From: Methylomonas subterranea
GTDB taxonomy: Bacteria; Pseudomonadota; Gammaproteobacteria; Methylococcales; Methylomonadaceae
Assembly: GCF_024505185.1 (NCBI RefSeq)
Contig: NZ_JANIBJ010000012.1
Coordinates: forward strand, 1-64,000
Reading direction: 5' to 3'
Length of the DNA: 64,000 nucleotides
Shown: positions 25,363-34,557 of the stretch, one piece after another
Layout: each line of letters begins with the position of its first letter
Position numbering within the stretch: position 1 is the first letter of the stretch
Translations under genes and position numbers: made by a program
Notes under the pieces: generated by a model
Databases searched by the model: none
Told to the model about the DNA's origin: nothing
The model's input: the letters and a program-made list of their open reading frames with translations, nothing else

Positions 25363-25405
25363 AATTTAGTCCGAACCCCATAACATGTCAAGACATATTA
25401 TGGGG
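25363..25405 (-). promoter_or_regulatory. Promoter and inverted-repeat operator of the yjfI-pspA-flotillin cluster
   Basis: On the minus strand TTGACA (25391-25386) is followed after 17 bp by TAAATT (25368-25363), a good sigma70-type pair 28 bp upstream of the yjfI start. The -35 box lies inside a 30-bp inverted repeat: CCCCATAACATGTC (25376-25389) and its mirror (25392-25405) with one mismatch. A repressor bound there would block RNA polymerase. No sigma54 (-24/-12) element as in classical pspA was seen. Confidence 0.6.
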
Positions 25406-25471
25406 GGCTTTTGTGAACTGCGTTTCACAACAGGATAGTCGGTTTTTCAGGTTTATCGATGCAAGCGGTAG

Positions 25472-25654
25472 CTGATAACCGAACAGATTGAGCCGGAAGG
25501 CAGACCTTTATTGATTGCCGTCGCCGCGAAAGAATTGAAAGAAGTCCATCCCGTCACCCAGCGGGCCTGGGATAAAAACGGTACTCGTCTTGACAAAACT
25601 ATCGGGGTGAAACTAAAGGGCTGGACGAGAGTGGATGTTACTCATACCGACTGA
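25472..25654 (+). pseudogene. Possible gene fragment without a clear start
   Basis: A 60-codon open stretch to TGA 25652-25654 that reads like real protein (EPEGRPLLIAVAAKELKEVH, then WDKNGTRLDKTIGVKLKGW) but lacks an ATG and a ribosome binding site. A TAG closes the frame just upstream. No family recognised. It may be the remnant of a lost gene or chance. Confidence 0.25.
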
Positions 25655-25777
25655 ATGTAGATTGACGAACTCAAGCCGCTCGCTGATGGGAGCATCGCAA
25701 GCCTGAACAACATTTTGAGCCGTTTTTGCTGTCAACCCAGTCGGTTGACCGGGATTGCCTGTCAATTTGGCGGAGCG

Positions 25778-25811
25778 AGGCGGGAACCCGCCAGAACTTA
25801 GCGCTGGCGGG
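25778..25811 (-). terminator. Hairpin downstream of fdxA
   Basis: ACCCGCCAG (25785-25793) pairs with CTGGCGGGT (25803-25811). The first arm can instead pair with GGCGGG at 25778-25783, so two exclusive stems are possible. It lies about 45 nt past the fdxA stop. No U-tract, so it may be only an mRNA 3' end protector. Confidence 0.4.
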
Positions 25812-25855
25812 TAACGAAAATCTCAACTTGCCAGTAAAGATTTTCGGTCGAACAA

Positions 25856-26179
25856 TTATCTTTCCAACAAGTCGAATTTGCCCGCTTTACCGTTCCATTC
25901 TTCGGCGTCCGGCAACGCATCCTTCACTTCGGTAATAGTGGGCCATACCTTGGCCAGTTCGGCATTCAACGCGATGAAATGCTCCTGACCTTCGGGCACT
26001 TCGTCTTCGGCGTGAATGGCATTGGCGGGGCATTCGGGTTCGCACAGGGTGCAGTCTATGCACTCGTCGGGGTCGATGACCAGGAAATTGGGTCCTTCGT
26101 GAAAGCAATCGACCGGACAAACGTCGACGCAGTCGGTGAATTTGCATTTAATGCAGTTTTCGGTAATTACAAAAGCCAT
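25856..26179 (-). CDS. fdxA: 7Fe ferredoxin (FdxA)
   Basis: 107 residues, the size of Azotobacter FdI-type ferredoxins. The N-terminal motif [17 protein letters not shown] and the second motif [12 protein letters not shown] provide ligands for one [3Fe-4S] and one [4Fe-4S] cluster. The long C-terminal extension after residue 60 is also typical. It carries electrons at low potential; the partner is not shown by context. It lies 147 bp downstream of the EF-G gene on the same strand. Confidence 0.93.
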   Translation of the reverse strand: MAFVITENCIKCKFTDCVDVCPVDCFHEGPNFLVIDPDECIDCTLCEPECPANAIHAEDEVPEGQEHFIALNAELAKVWPTITEVKDALPDAEEWNGKAGKFDLLER

Positions 26180-26291
26180 AATGTTCTTCCTAGGTTAGGT
26201 ACTGGAACAAGTTTCCGTGCGTTGCGGAAACTTTATGGTTAAAAATAAGCCTGTTCATCCGGCAATCGGTTCGAGAGCCGAAATGCCAAAT

Positions 26292-26319
26292 GGAACCGGA
26301 GGCAGACGCCGCCGGTTCC
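26292..26319 (-). terminator. Hairpin after the EF-G gene
   Basis: GGAACCGG (26292-26299) and CCGGTTCC (26312-26319), extended by GGC/GCC inside, make an 11-bp stem with one mismatch just 8 bp past the EF-G stop. No strong U-tract follows. Confidence 0.45.
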
Positions 26320-26326
26320 AGACAGT

Positions 26327-28438
26327 TTACTTGTCCTTGTTTTTGTTGCGTTCGTTGACTTCTTTGATGACCTCGTCAGCCACGTTTTTCGGGCAGGCGA
26401 TATAGTGGGAGAACTCCATGGAGAACTGGCCACGGCCGGAAGTCATGGTGCGCAAGTCGCCGATATAACCGAACATATCGCTCAGCGGCACGTCGGCTTT
26501 GATACGCACACCGGTGACGCCCGGATCTTGCGATTTGATCATGCCGCGCCGACGGTTCAAGTCACCGATTACGTCACCCACGTGCGCTTCCGGTGTAAAT
26601 ACGTCCACTTTCATGATCGGTTCCAGCAATTGCGGGCCGGCTTTCGGAATCGATTGACGATAGGCGGCGCGGGCGGCGATTTCGAAGGCGATGGATGATG
26701 AGTCAACCGCGTGGAAAGCCCCGTCGGTCAGATTGACCTTGAAGTCCAAGCATGGGAAGCCGGCCAACACACCTTTTTCGATACTGGCTTTGAAGCCTTT
26801 TTCCACGGCCGGCCAGTATTCCCGCGGCACGTTACCGCCCACCACGCTGGATTCGAACTGGAAACCGCTGCCGGGTTCGCCTGGTTCGATGATGTAGTTG
26901 ATTTTGGCGTACTGACCTGAACCGCCGGATTGTTTTTTATGGACGTATTCGTCTTCGATGCGCTTGGTGATGGTTTCGCGGTAAGCAACCTGCGGTTTAC
27001 CGACATTTACCTCTACACCATGGGTCCGTTTCAGGATGTCCACTTTAATATCCAAGTGCAACTCGCCCATGCCCTTGATGATGGTTTCGCCGGATTCCTG
27101 GTCTGTTTCCACGCGGAATGACGGATCTTCGGCAACCATTTTGCCGATCGCGATACCCATTTTTTCGTTGCTGCCCTTGTCTTTCGGCGAAATGGCGATA
27201 GAGATGACGGGGTCGGGGAATACCATGGGCTCCAAAGTAGCCGGCTGGTCCGGATCGCACAAGGTATGGCCGGTTTGCACGTTTTTCAAACCGATCAAGG
27301 CCACGATATCGCCGGCTTGAGCGGTTTCGATTTCGTTGCGGTCATCGGCGTGCATTTCCACCATCCGGCCCACCCGTTCGGTTTTGCCGGTGTAGGTGTT
27401 CAATACGGTGTCGCCTTTTTTCAATTTACCGGAATAAATTCGCACAAAGTTCAGCGCGCCGAAACGGTCGTCCATGATTTTGAAGACCAAGCCGCGGAAC
27501 GGACGCTCGGGATCGACAATGGCGTGTTCGCCGGTGGGTACGCCTTCGATGTCGGTTTCAGGCTGTGGATTGACTTCGGTCGGGTTCGGCAGGTATTCGA
27601 TAACGCCATCCAGCACCAGTTGCACGCCCTTGTTTTTGAATGAAGAACCGCAATAGGTCGGGAAGAAATCCATTGCAATCGTACCCTTGCGGATACATTT
27701 TTTGATTTCCTCGATACTCGGCTCTTCGCCTTCCAGGTATTTCTCCATGATGTCGTCATCTTGGTCGGCAACCGAATCGATCAACTTCGCGCGCCATTCT
27801 TCGACTTGCTCGACCATGTCGGCCGGTACGTCTTGAATTTCATATTTCAACGGGTCGCCGGAGTTGTCCCAGACCCAGGCTTTACGGGTCAACAGATCGA
27901 CCACGCCGACAAAGTTTTCTTCTTCACCGATCGGCAGGGTCATAACAACCGGCTTCGCACCCAGCACGTCTTCGACTTGTTTGACGACGCGATAAAAATT
28001 GGCGCCCAGACGGTCCAGTTTATTGACATAGATGACGCGGGAGACTTTGGAGTCGTTCGCGTAACGCCAGTTGGTTTCGGATTGCGGTTCAACGCCGCCG
28101 GAGCCGCAAAATACGCCGATACCGCCGTCCAATACTTTCAGCGAACGATACACTTCGATGGTAAAGTCGACGTGGCCCGGGGTGTCGATGATATTGAAGC
28201 GGTGGGCTGGAAATTGATTGGTGCTACCCGGCCACATGCAGGTGGTCGCCGCCGATTGAATGGTGATGCCGCGTTCTTGTTCTTGCACCATGAAGTCTGT
28301 GGTCGCCGCACCATCGTGTACTTCGCCGATTTTGTGGATTTTGCCGGTCAGCTTCAAAATCCGTTCGGTGGTGGTGGTTTTACCGGCATCGACGTGCGCG
28401 AAGATACCGATGTTTCTATAAAGCGATAGATCAGTCAT
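26327..28438 (-). CDS. fusA: Elongation factor G, probably a second paralogue
   Basis: 703 residues with all GTPase boxes: [12 protein letters not shown] (G1), [11 protein letters not shown] (G2 region), DTPGHVDF (G3), NKLDR (G4). Domains II to V follow, including GMGELHLDI and [16 protein letters not shown] in domain IV and RRRGMI. EF-G drives translocation and ribosome recycling. It is not next to rpsL, rpsG or tuf, and motifs such as [12 protein letters not shown] recall the FusB-type second copy of other gammaproteobacteria, so it may be a stress or accessory EF-G. Start ATG 28438. Confidence 0.9.
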   Translation of the reverse strand: MTDLSLYRNIGIFAHVDAGKTTTTERILKLTGKIHKIGEVHDGAATTDFMVQEQERGITIQSAATTCMWPGSTNQFPAHRFNIIDTPGHVDFTIEVYRSLKVLDGGIGVFCGSGGVEPQSETNWRYANDSKVSRVIYVNKLDRLGANFYRVVKQVEDVLGAKPVVMTLPIGEEENFVGVVDLLTRKAWVWDNSGDPLKYEIQDVPADMVEQVEEWRAKLIDSVADQDDDIMEKYLEGEEPSIEEIKKCIRKGTIAMDFFPTYCGSSFKNKGVQLVLDGVIEYLPNPTEVNPQPETDIEGVPTGEHAIVDPERPFRGLVFKIMDDRFGALNFVRIYSGKLKKGDTVLNTYTGKTERVGRMVEMHADDRNEIETAQAGDIVALIGLKNVQTGHTLCDPDQPATLEPMVFPDPVISIAISPKDKGSNEKMGIAIGKMVAEDPSFRVETDQESGETIIKGMGELHLDIKVDILKRTHGVEVNVGKPQVAYRETITKRIEDEYVHKKQSGGSGQYAKINYIIEPGEPGSGFQFESSVVGGNVPREYWPAVEKGFKASIEKGVLAGFPCLDFKVNLTDGAFHAVDSSSIAFEIAARAAYRQSIPKAGPQLLEPIMKVDVFTPEAHVGDVIGDLNRRRGMIKSQDPGVTGVRIKADVPLSDMFGYIGDLRTMTSGRGQFSMEFSHYIACPKNVADEVIKEVNERNKNKDK

Positions 28439-28581
28439 GGTTGTACTCTATTAAGGAGATGAAAACGTTTTTACCCTTGGCACCATTGCCTCGGTTTCTT
28501 CAAGAACAGGGTCAATGAAAAATCCGCCTATTCTAACCGAAAAATCAAAAAAAGCAGAATGTCAATTATGTTTCAGGATTT

Positions 28582-29514
28582 TTATAGGCCTTGATCGAGG
28601 ACTTGCAGCTCTCTTAACTTCATTAATGCGTAGAGGGTTTCCAGGGTCGGGCAGGGAGCGAATTGGCGGTGGGCGGCTCGAACGGCATTACCCAAAATGA
28701 CTTCGGTTTCCATGGCGTGTCCGCGCTCAAAATCCAGCAACATGCTGGTTTTGTAGGGCGGCATCTCATACGTGTTGCGTATGTTGGTTTCAATAAGCTC
28801 ATCGTCGAGCGGATGCCCGCAAGCGGCGGCGATATCGCAAACTTCCCGCATGATGCGGCGAACCAGGGCTTCCTGTTGCCGCAAAATGGCCAGGGTCGGC
28901 AAGCCGCCCGATAGCACCGACAAGGGATTGAACGCCGCATTCCAGACGCATTTTTGCCAACGGCCGGCCACGATATCCTCGCTGACGACACATTCGATGC
29001 CGGCCTGGGTAAACAGCTGCTGCAAATGGCGAGTCTTGGCCGATATACCGGCGGGCAGGTTGCCCAGCATCAGTCTGCCGTATGCCAGATGGCGGATCTC
29101 GCCGGCCTGCAAACGGTTGCAACAGACAAAGGCCAGACCGCTGATCAGTTGATTATCCGGAAAGGCCTGTTGCAACTCGGCTTCGATTTCTACCCCGTTT
29201 TGGATGAAAACAATCGCGGTACCGGGACGAACGGCGCCCTTTATCAGGCCTACGCGATCGACATCCCCGGTGACTTTAGTGCACAGGATCAGATAATCGA
29301 CATCCCCCGCATAGTCGCCGGCTTGCCGCAATACCTGTTCAGGCGTAAACCGCCATTACCCCAAATCGCAGCTATCGATAAGGTAGCCCTGTTGTTTGAC
29401 CAAGTCGTAATCGGACCGGCACACCACCGAGACTTCGGCACCGGCCCTGGCCAGCAAACCGCCGTAAAATCCGCCGATAGCTCCGGCTCCGACAACCAGT
29501 ATTTTGTCGCTCAT
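28582..29514 (-). pseudogene. panE: 2-dehydropantoate 2-reductase with an in-frame stop codon
   Basis: The gene starts at ATG 29514 (MSDKILVVGAGAIGGFYGG, NADP-binding GxGxxG) and is open for 52 codons to TAA at 29356-29358. The same frame continues without shift (WRFTPEQVLRQAG..YLILCTKV) to the end at 28582: GRWQKCVWNAAFNPLS (catalytic Lys and substrate Asn region) and the helical C-terminal domain are intact. A single CAA or GAA to TAA change would account for it. The enzyme reduces ketopantoate to pantoate for CoA synthesis. It overlaps hda by 4 bp (ATGA). Confidence 0.85.
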
Positions 29515-30203
29515 GACTGCTCCGCCAGAATCTGCTTTAAGAACGGAATGGTCAGTTTGCGTTGCGCCGCCAATGTGGCCTTGTCGATTTTTTCCAATAA
29601 CCGCCATAAAGCCGGCAGATCGTGTACATAGTGGTTTAGCAGAAAGCGGCCGACCTTGGGCGGAATATCGAAGCCCAAAAAATGCGCCTTAAAAGTCAAC
29701 GCATCGATGATCTGATCGTCCCGCAAGGGCTGAATTTTAAGCGTCAGACCCCAGCCCATGCGGGTTTTCAGGTCCGGCAAATCAAACGGCAGATATTTGG
29801 GCGGACAATCGGCGGCCAGCAGCAGCTTATGGTTGTTCTGGCGATGGCTGTTATAGAAGGCAAACAGGGCGGATTCCCAATCGGCATGGCCGGCGATATG
29901 CCGCAAATCGTCGAAACAGACCAATTCCATGTCCTCCAAGCCCTCCAACAACTTCGGCGAAGGCAGCCGATCGGGAATGAACTTAAGATAGAACGGATCC
30001 TTACCGCCGGCCTTGGCTTGTTGGCAACAGGCTTGTAATAAATGGCTTTTGCCGCTGCCGCTTTCTCCCCAGATGTACAGCTGTTGCTCCGCGCCGTCGC
30101 CCGCCATCGCCCGCAGACTGGTGATGATTTCACCATTATGGCCGGCAAAAAAACCGGCAAAGCTCGGATTGGTCTGAAACTCGAACTGTAGCGGAACCTG
30201 CAT
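29511..30203 (-). CDS. hda: DnaA regulatory inactivator Hda
   Basis: 230 residues from ATG 30203, whose protein begins MQVPLQFEFQ, the clamp-binding motif region of Hda (QxxLxF type). AAA features: YIWGESGSGKSHLLQA (Walker A), ELVCFDDLRHI (Walker B), and the RMGWGLTLKIQPL arginine-finger region. Hda with the sliding clamp stimulates ATP hydrolysis by DnaA and so prevents re-initiation. It lacks the C-terminal DNA-binding domain of DnaA, as expected. The DUF2069 gene lies 12 bp upstream. Confidence 0.93.
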   Translation of the reverse strand: MQVPLQFEFQTNPSFAGFFAGHNGEIITSLRAMAGDGAEQQLYIWGESGSGKSHLLQACCQQAKAGGKDPFYLKFIPDRLPSPKLLEGLEDMELVCFDDLRHIAGHADWESALFAFYNSHRQNNHKLLLAADCPPKYLPFDLPDLKTRMGWGLTLKIQPLRDDQIIDALTFKAHFLGFDIPPKVGRFLLNHYVHDLPALWRLLEKIDKATLAAQRKLTIPFLKQILAEQS

Positions 30204-30214
30204 AACCGAATCGC

Positions 30215-30559
30215 TTAGGCTTTTTCGGCCTTGTAGACATAAAAGCCGGCCCCGAAACACAGCAGTAGACTGAACAGAACTTCCAGCAGAGCGTAGGGCC
30301 GCGCGTCTTGATCCACATAAGCTTCGATCACGCCGTGCGCGAAGTAAGGCAGGCTCAGGTAGCTCATCCAGGTGCAGCTTTTCAGATTGCGGTCCAAAAA
30401 GCCCTTAAAAGGCAGTAATAACGGGCCGACACCGACAATCAGCAACAAAGCCGTCGGCCAGCGGGGCGAGGGCAATAAGACGGTATGCCAAGCCATCAAC
30501 AACAAAAACAAACAAAAAAATCCGGTCAAACCGGCGTAATAAAAATGGATACGTTGCAT
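30215..30559 (-). CDS. DUF2069 membrane protein
   Basis: 114 residues with four hydrophobic segments (about 6-26, 34-54, 67-82, 88-108). The PFKGFLDRNLKSCTWMSYLSLPYFAHGV stretch is the conserved core of DUF2069, a family often placed upstream of hda in gammaproteobacteria. Function unknown. It is 12 bp ahead of hda and very likely co-transcribed. Confidence 0.85.
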   Translation of the reverse strand: MQRIHFYYAGLTGFFCLFLLLMAWHTVLLPSPRWPTALLLIVGVGPLLLPFKGFLDRNLKSCTWMSYLSLPYFAHGVIEAYVDQDARPYALLEVLFSLLLCFGAGFYVYKAEKA

Positions 30560-30964
30560 GATGGGCAGTCTGAGCGGTGCGGTTGATCAGCGAAACAAAG
30601 CCTTATTATCACAAAGTCCGCAAAAGAATGTTGCACCGGATGGCTACGGCCAGCTTATAAACCTCTATAAAAGCCCGATACCGCGAAAATGACGGACATC
30701 AACTTGCCCAGCCTGCGCCGCGGTCACGCCCTACGTGTAAGGCGCGCTTGCGCCGATGGATTACAACAAACTTAAATTGCGAGGATTATCAAGGGACGGC
30801 ATACAGGCCCGAGGTCGGTAGGCTCAAGCTGGACCGCCGGACGAGTATCGGTCTACTATTGACCCTGCGCGATTCAGCCACGGCTCGCACCGCCGTCTGA
30901 ATCGCATGACGACCGAGGCCAAATAAGCAAAGCCCCTCATCCGGGCATCGAGAAGGAGAAACCT
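30560..30964. other. Intergenic region with a long hairpin
   Basis: A structured inverted repeat at 30871-30903: GATTCAG ... CTGAATC enclosing ACGGC ... GCCGT, about 12 bp with a small bulge. Another small hairpin, GGCGC-GCTT-GCGCC, lies at 30742-30755. The end of the region supplies AAGGAG ahead of the next gene. No gene recognised. Confidence 0.45.
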
Positions 30965-31882
30965 ATGTTGAAAATGATTGCCCGGGCGGCGCTTATGCTG
31001 GGATTGTTTATTCAACCCGCGCGAGCGGCACTACCCGATGCGGCCGGCTTGGAAATACTGCTTAACCTGACCGCCGACAGGATGACGACAGAACTTGGCG
31101 AAGGCAAAGGGTATTCCTACTACACTTACGGCACCAAGGAACTCATGGTTGCCACGGGCGATCTGGACGGCGACGGCAAGCCCGAAATCGCCGCGCGCGG
31201 CGTGTATTTCATGGGCGTCGGCTCATACGACCTGGTGGATATTTTCCAGGACAGGGGCCAGGGCTATGAGCGGGTGGACTTTATCAACCTCTACAACGTG
31301 GGCCTGCTGGACAAGGTGAAATCCCTGCAAATCAGTAACGGCGTTTTACAGATTGAAACAACGGCAATCGAGCGCGGCGCCTCAATCGTGCAATCCGCCG
31401 CATTTCACTGGACCGGTCCGGAAAAGCTGGTCAAGGCAGACGCTCCGAATTCTCAAGCACCTGGATTAGCGCCATCGGCCTCCATATCGCCGCCGATCAA
31501 TTCCGCTCCATGGGAATTCAAAGTCGTTCGCGGCAAAAAAATTGCCGGCGTATTGAACGGGGCGCCGGGCATTCAAGCGTTGAATCTGTTTTGCGAAGGG
31601 AACATCCCTGTTTTTGCCGTGACGTTTAATGCCGCGCAACCCAATCCGGTGCGTCTTGAAATACAGATCGGCAACATGATTTATCCATTTGTATTAGCCC
31701 ATCAACCGAATGCCGGCGGCATTCGCATGGTGAACCTAAAGCAGTCGGCCTTTCCCAAAAAGCTGCTGGAAGGCGACGAATATGCACAAATCTCGCTGAA
31801 TGGCATGAGTTACGGTGTTTTATCGCTTAAAAACGCGGCCGCCGCCAGCCGGCAAAGTCTGGCGGACTGTTACCGGTATTGA
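30965..31882 (+). CDS. Secreted protein of unknown function
   Basis: 305 residues. A signal peptide ends near residue 22 (IQPARA-ALP). After it come ATGDLDGDGKPEIAA, a calcium-binding FG-GAP/VCBS-like repeat, a first domain to about residue 155, a Pro/Ser-rich linker (NSQAPGLAPSASISPPINSAP), and a second beta-rich domain. Two late cysteines may pair. No enzyme family recognised. The gene stands alone between two opposite-strand genes, with AAGGAG as ribosome binding site; copy 2 of the dispersed repeat begins 9 bp after its stop. Confidence 0.75.
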   Translation: MLKMIARAALMLGLFIQPARAALPDAAGLEILLNLTADRMTTELGEGKGYSYYTYGTKELMVATGDLDGDGKPEIAARGVYFMGVGSYDLVDIFQDRGQGYERVDFINLYNVGLLDKVKSLQISNGVLQIETTAIERGASIVQSAAFHWTGPEKLVKADAPNSQAPGLAPSASISPPINSAPWEFKVVRGKKIAGVLNGAPGIQALNLFCEGNIPVFAVTFNAAQPNPVRLEIQIGNMIYPFVLAHQPNAGGIRMVNLKQSAFPKKLLEGDEYAQISLNGMSYGVLSLKNAAAASRQSLADCYRY

Positions 31883-31891
31883 ACCATTTAC

Positions 31892-32063
31892 TCTGAAAGT
31901 AAAAAATCGAGCGGGTGGTTGCTTGTTGGACAGGCGTCGGCAGCAAGGATGCTGCCGTCGAGCCTACACGGACGTATTTACGGCGTCCTGTCCGGCGAGG
32001 AACCGTGCCCAGCTGCACTACTTTCATTTGCCGGGGCGATCGCCCGGCCTTCATGAACGTTAC
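31892..32063. repeat. Dispersed 172-bp repeat, copy 2
   Basis: Same orientation and about 90 per cent identical to 15771-15944. Differences include loss of two bases near GCGGGTGGTT and CGGCAGC-AAGGAT-GCTGCCG forming a perfect 7-bp stem here. Right border CATGAACGTTAC. Confidence 0.8.
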
Positions 32064-32158
32064 TTACAAGCAGTTTCAGCAAACCGCCGCAGCCTGCCAA
32101 GGCAAGGTCATTCAGGCACTGAAGGTGGCGAACAGGGCATACTCCGCGGCGGTCTGCG

Positions 32159-33181
32159 TCAATCCGCCGCGCCTGTCCGTAATTCCTGCTTGTCCAGCCG
32201 TGCCAGCAAATATTGAGGTATGCGGCTCTCCAGCCAATACTCGGCTTTAAGAAGCTTGCCGGCACCTACAAAGCCCACGTGACCGCCGCCGCTATAAATT
32301 TCCAGCTCGACTTGGCGCGACAATTCGGCGGCTTCCGGCAGCACCGCCGGCGTCATGAAAGGATCGTCGGCGGCCTGGATCACCAGTGTCGGCACCCGAA
32401 TTGCCGACAAAAACTGCCTGGAACTGGAACGACGGTAATAATCGTGCACATCGATGAAGCCGTGTAGTTTGGCCACCACCCGGTCATCGTATTGCCAGAA
32501 CGATTTGATGCCCGACCATTCGCCCAAGCGGTTCAATTTGTCCGCTTCCGTTTGAAAGCCGTTTTGTCGCAGAGACCGCCGCTTGATATCCATATAGCGC
32601 TTTAATTCGTCCAACAAATACTTGCGGTAAATCCTGGAAAATCCCTTGTCCAATTTGCTGGCGCATTCATGCAGCAGCAACGGCACGCAGACCGCCACGG
32701 CCGCCGCAATAGTGGCTTTATCGGCCTGTTCGCCCAACCATTTCAACAACACATTACCGCCCAACGAAAAGCCGACCGCGGCGATAACGGAGTCCGGGTA
32801 ACGTTGCCGTACACACCTATAGACGAAGTCAATGTCTTCCGTCTCGCCGGAATGATAACAACGCGCCGCGCGATTGGATTCGCCGCTACAACCGCGAAAG
32901 TTCATCGCCACACTGGCCATGCCGGCTTGCAGCAAAGCTTTTTGAAGCCCCAGAATGTAGCCGGATTCCGAACTGCCGGACAATCCGTGCAGCAAAATCA
33001 CGATTACTCCGGCATTTTCGCCGTACCAATCCAGGTCAATAAAATCGTCGTCCGGCGTTATCAGGCGCTCGCGGGTGCGCGGCAGGGGCTTGATTTTGCG
33101 TAACAAGGCCGGATATAGGGTTTGCAGATGCGGACTGCGCAACCACCATGCGGGCCGAAAAACATGTCGGGTGATAGGCAT
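32159..33181 (-). CDS. yheT: YheT family alpha/beta hydrolase
   Basis: 340 residues. The N-terminal PAWWLRSPHLQTLYPALL is characteristic of the YheT/embryogenesis-associated EMB8 family. VILLHGLSGSSES supplies the oxyanion-hole strand, AVGFSLGGNVLLKW the nucleophile Ser near residue 145, and QAADDPFM and GGHVGFVG the Asp and His of the triad. Family members are esterases or acyltransferases of uncertain substrate. Stands alone, divergent from cbpA. Confidence 0.9.
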   Translation of the reverse strand: MPITRHVFRPAWWLRSPHLQTLYPALLRKIKPLPRTRERLITPDDDFIDLDWYGENAGVIVILLHGLSGSSESGYILGLQKALLQAGMASVAMNFRGCSGESNRAARCYHSGETEDIDFVYRCVRQRYPDSVIAAVGFSLGGNVLLKWLGEQADKATIAAAVAVCVPLLLHECASKLDKGFSRIYRKYLLDELKRYMDIKRRSLRQNGFQTEADKLNRLGEWSGIKSFWQYDDRVVAKLHGFIDVHDYYRRSSSRQFLSAIRVPTLVIQAADDPFMTPAVLPEAAELSRQVELEIYSGGGHVGFVGAGKLLKAEYWLESRIPQYLLARLDKQELRTGAAD

Positions 33182-33291
33182 GCCTACTTAACCTGGCCAA
33201 AATTTTCGTCTGATGTTGTATGCTGTTTTCATATTCATTCGGTATTAGCCACTCAGCATACCTGGCGTGACGACAATCACAAGGGGGATCA

Positions 33292-34239
33292 TTGCAATAT
33301 AAGGATTATTATCAAATCTTGGGCGTCAAGAAGGACGCCGCACTGGCCGATATTAAAAAGGCCTTCCGCAAGCTGGCCCGTAAATATCATCCGGACGTAT
33401 CCAAGGAGGCCGACGCGGAAGCCAAGATGAAGGAGGTCAACGAGGCCTATACCGTGCTGTCCGACGTCGAAAAGCGCGCCGCTTACGATCAGCTGGGAAG
33501 GGGCTACCGACCCGGCCAGGAATTTAACCCGCCGCCCAACTGGGATGCCGGGTTCGAGTTTTCCGGACGCGGCTTCAATGCCGGCGAAGCCGCCGAATTC
33601 AGCGATTTTTTTGCCGAACTGTTCGGAAAAATGCGCGGAGGACAGAGCGGGGAGCACGCGCGCGGTAACTTCAGTGCCCGCGGCGAAGATCATCACGCCA
33701 AGGTCATGCTGGATCTGGAAGACAGCTTCAAGGGCGCTTCCAGGCAAATCGGTCTGCGGGTGCCGCGCATGGATCGGCAGGGCCGAATGGTATTGGAAAA
33801 CCGGCTGCTGAACATCAAAATACCGCAAGGAGTTTACGAAGGCCGGATCGTGCGCTTGGCCGGCCAGGGTTCGCCGGGACTGGGCGACGGCAAAGCCGGC
33901 GATTTGTTGTTGGAAGTCTGTTTCAACCCACACCCCAGGTTTAAAATCGATGGCCGTAATCTGCATCTGACTCTGCCGGTGGCGCCCTGGGAGGCGGCAT
34001 TGGGCGCGATGGTGACGGTCAATCTTATCGACAGCCAGTTGAAAGTACGCATTCCCGAAGGCACCCAAAGCGGCAAACAGCTGCGGCTGGTCGGCAAGGG
34101 CATTCCCGGCCAACCGCCCGGCGATCTGCTGCTGACCGTACAGGTGGTATTGCCGCCCGCCAATACGGAAAAAGCCCGGCAATTTTATCAGACCATGGCG
34201 CGGGAACTGGCTTTCGACCCGCGCGCAACAAGGAGTTGA
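33292..34239 (+). CDS. cbpA: DnaJ-like curved DNA-binding protein CbpA
   Basis: 315 residues. The J domain occupies residues 1-70 with the HPD motif (KYHPDVSKE) and start [12 protein letters not shown] Gly/Phe-rich linker follows ([15 protein letters not shown]), then the two beta-sandwich substrate-binding domains, with no zinc finger, which is the CbpA type of DnaJ. The start codon is TTG 33292 with AAGGGGG (33281-33287) ahead; there is no in-frame ATG near the J domain start. The partner CbpM follows 2 bp after the stop. Confidence 0.92.
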   Translation: MQYKDYYQILGVKKDAALADIKKAFRKLARKYHPDVSKEADAEAKMKEVNEAYTVLSDVEKRAAYDQLGRGYRPGQEFNPPPNWDAGFEFSGRGFNAGEAAEFSDFFAELFGKMRGGQSGEHARGNFSARGEDHHAKVMLDLEDSFKGASRQIGLRVPRMDRQGRMVLENRLLNIKIPQGVYEGRIVRLAGQGSPGLGDGKAGDLLLEVCFNPHPRFKIDGRNLHLTLPVAPWEAALGAMVTVNLIDSQLKVRIPEGTQSGKQLRLVGKGIPGQPPGDLLLTVQVVLPPANTEKARQFYQTMARELAFDPRATRS

Positions 34240-34241
34240 AT

Positions 34242-34550
34242 ATGCCACACACTGAAATTATGCTGACTTCGGTTGTAGAGGAGACTTATTTGACGCTGGA
34301 GCAATTGGCCACACTGTGCGCGGTCGAACCCACCTGGGTAGTGCAACGCCTGGAGGAGGGCCTGTTGTCCGCCGCTTCCCGTGAGCCGGACCAGCATTGC
34401 TTTACCGCCATGCAATTGACCCGGGCCAAACGCATGCTATCGATAGAACGAAATTTCGACGCGGAGCCGGAGCTGGCCGCCCTGGTGGCGGATATGCAGG
34501 AAGAACTGGACAGTCTGCGCCGTCAGTTGCTGCGCCTCGGCCAACCCTGA
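34242..34550 (+). CDS. cbpM: CbpA modulator CbpM (MerR-like)
   Basis: 102 residues. LTLEQLATLCAVEPTWVVQRLEEGLL resembles the MerR-type helix-turn-helix of CbpM, and LTRAKRMLSIERNFDAEPELAALVADMQEELDSLRR is the C-terminal helix. CbpM binds the J domain of CbpA and inhibits it. ATG 34242 has AGGAG at 34231-34235; cbpA ends at 34239. A strong terminator follows. Confidence 0.88.
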   Translation: MPHTEIMLTSVVEETYLTLEQLATLCAVEPTWVVQRLEEGLLSAASREPDQHCFTAMQLTRAKRMLSIERNFDAEPELAALVADMQEELDSLRRQLLRLGQP

Positions 34551-34557
34551 CGAAGGC

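Larger units (their letters stand above)
25336..25855. other. Intergenic region between yjfI and fdxA
   Basis: From left to right it holds the promoter and operator of the yjfI cluster, the gene fragment at 25472-25654, and a hairpin pair after fdxA at 25778-25811. The remainder shows no feature I can support. Confidence 0.5.

Noticed and set aside
26217-26326. GGTTCGAGAG sequence considered as a tRNA T-arm
   Set aside because: No acceptor or anticodon stems around it; it is part of the spacer after the EF-G terminator hairpin.
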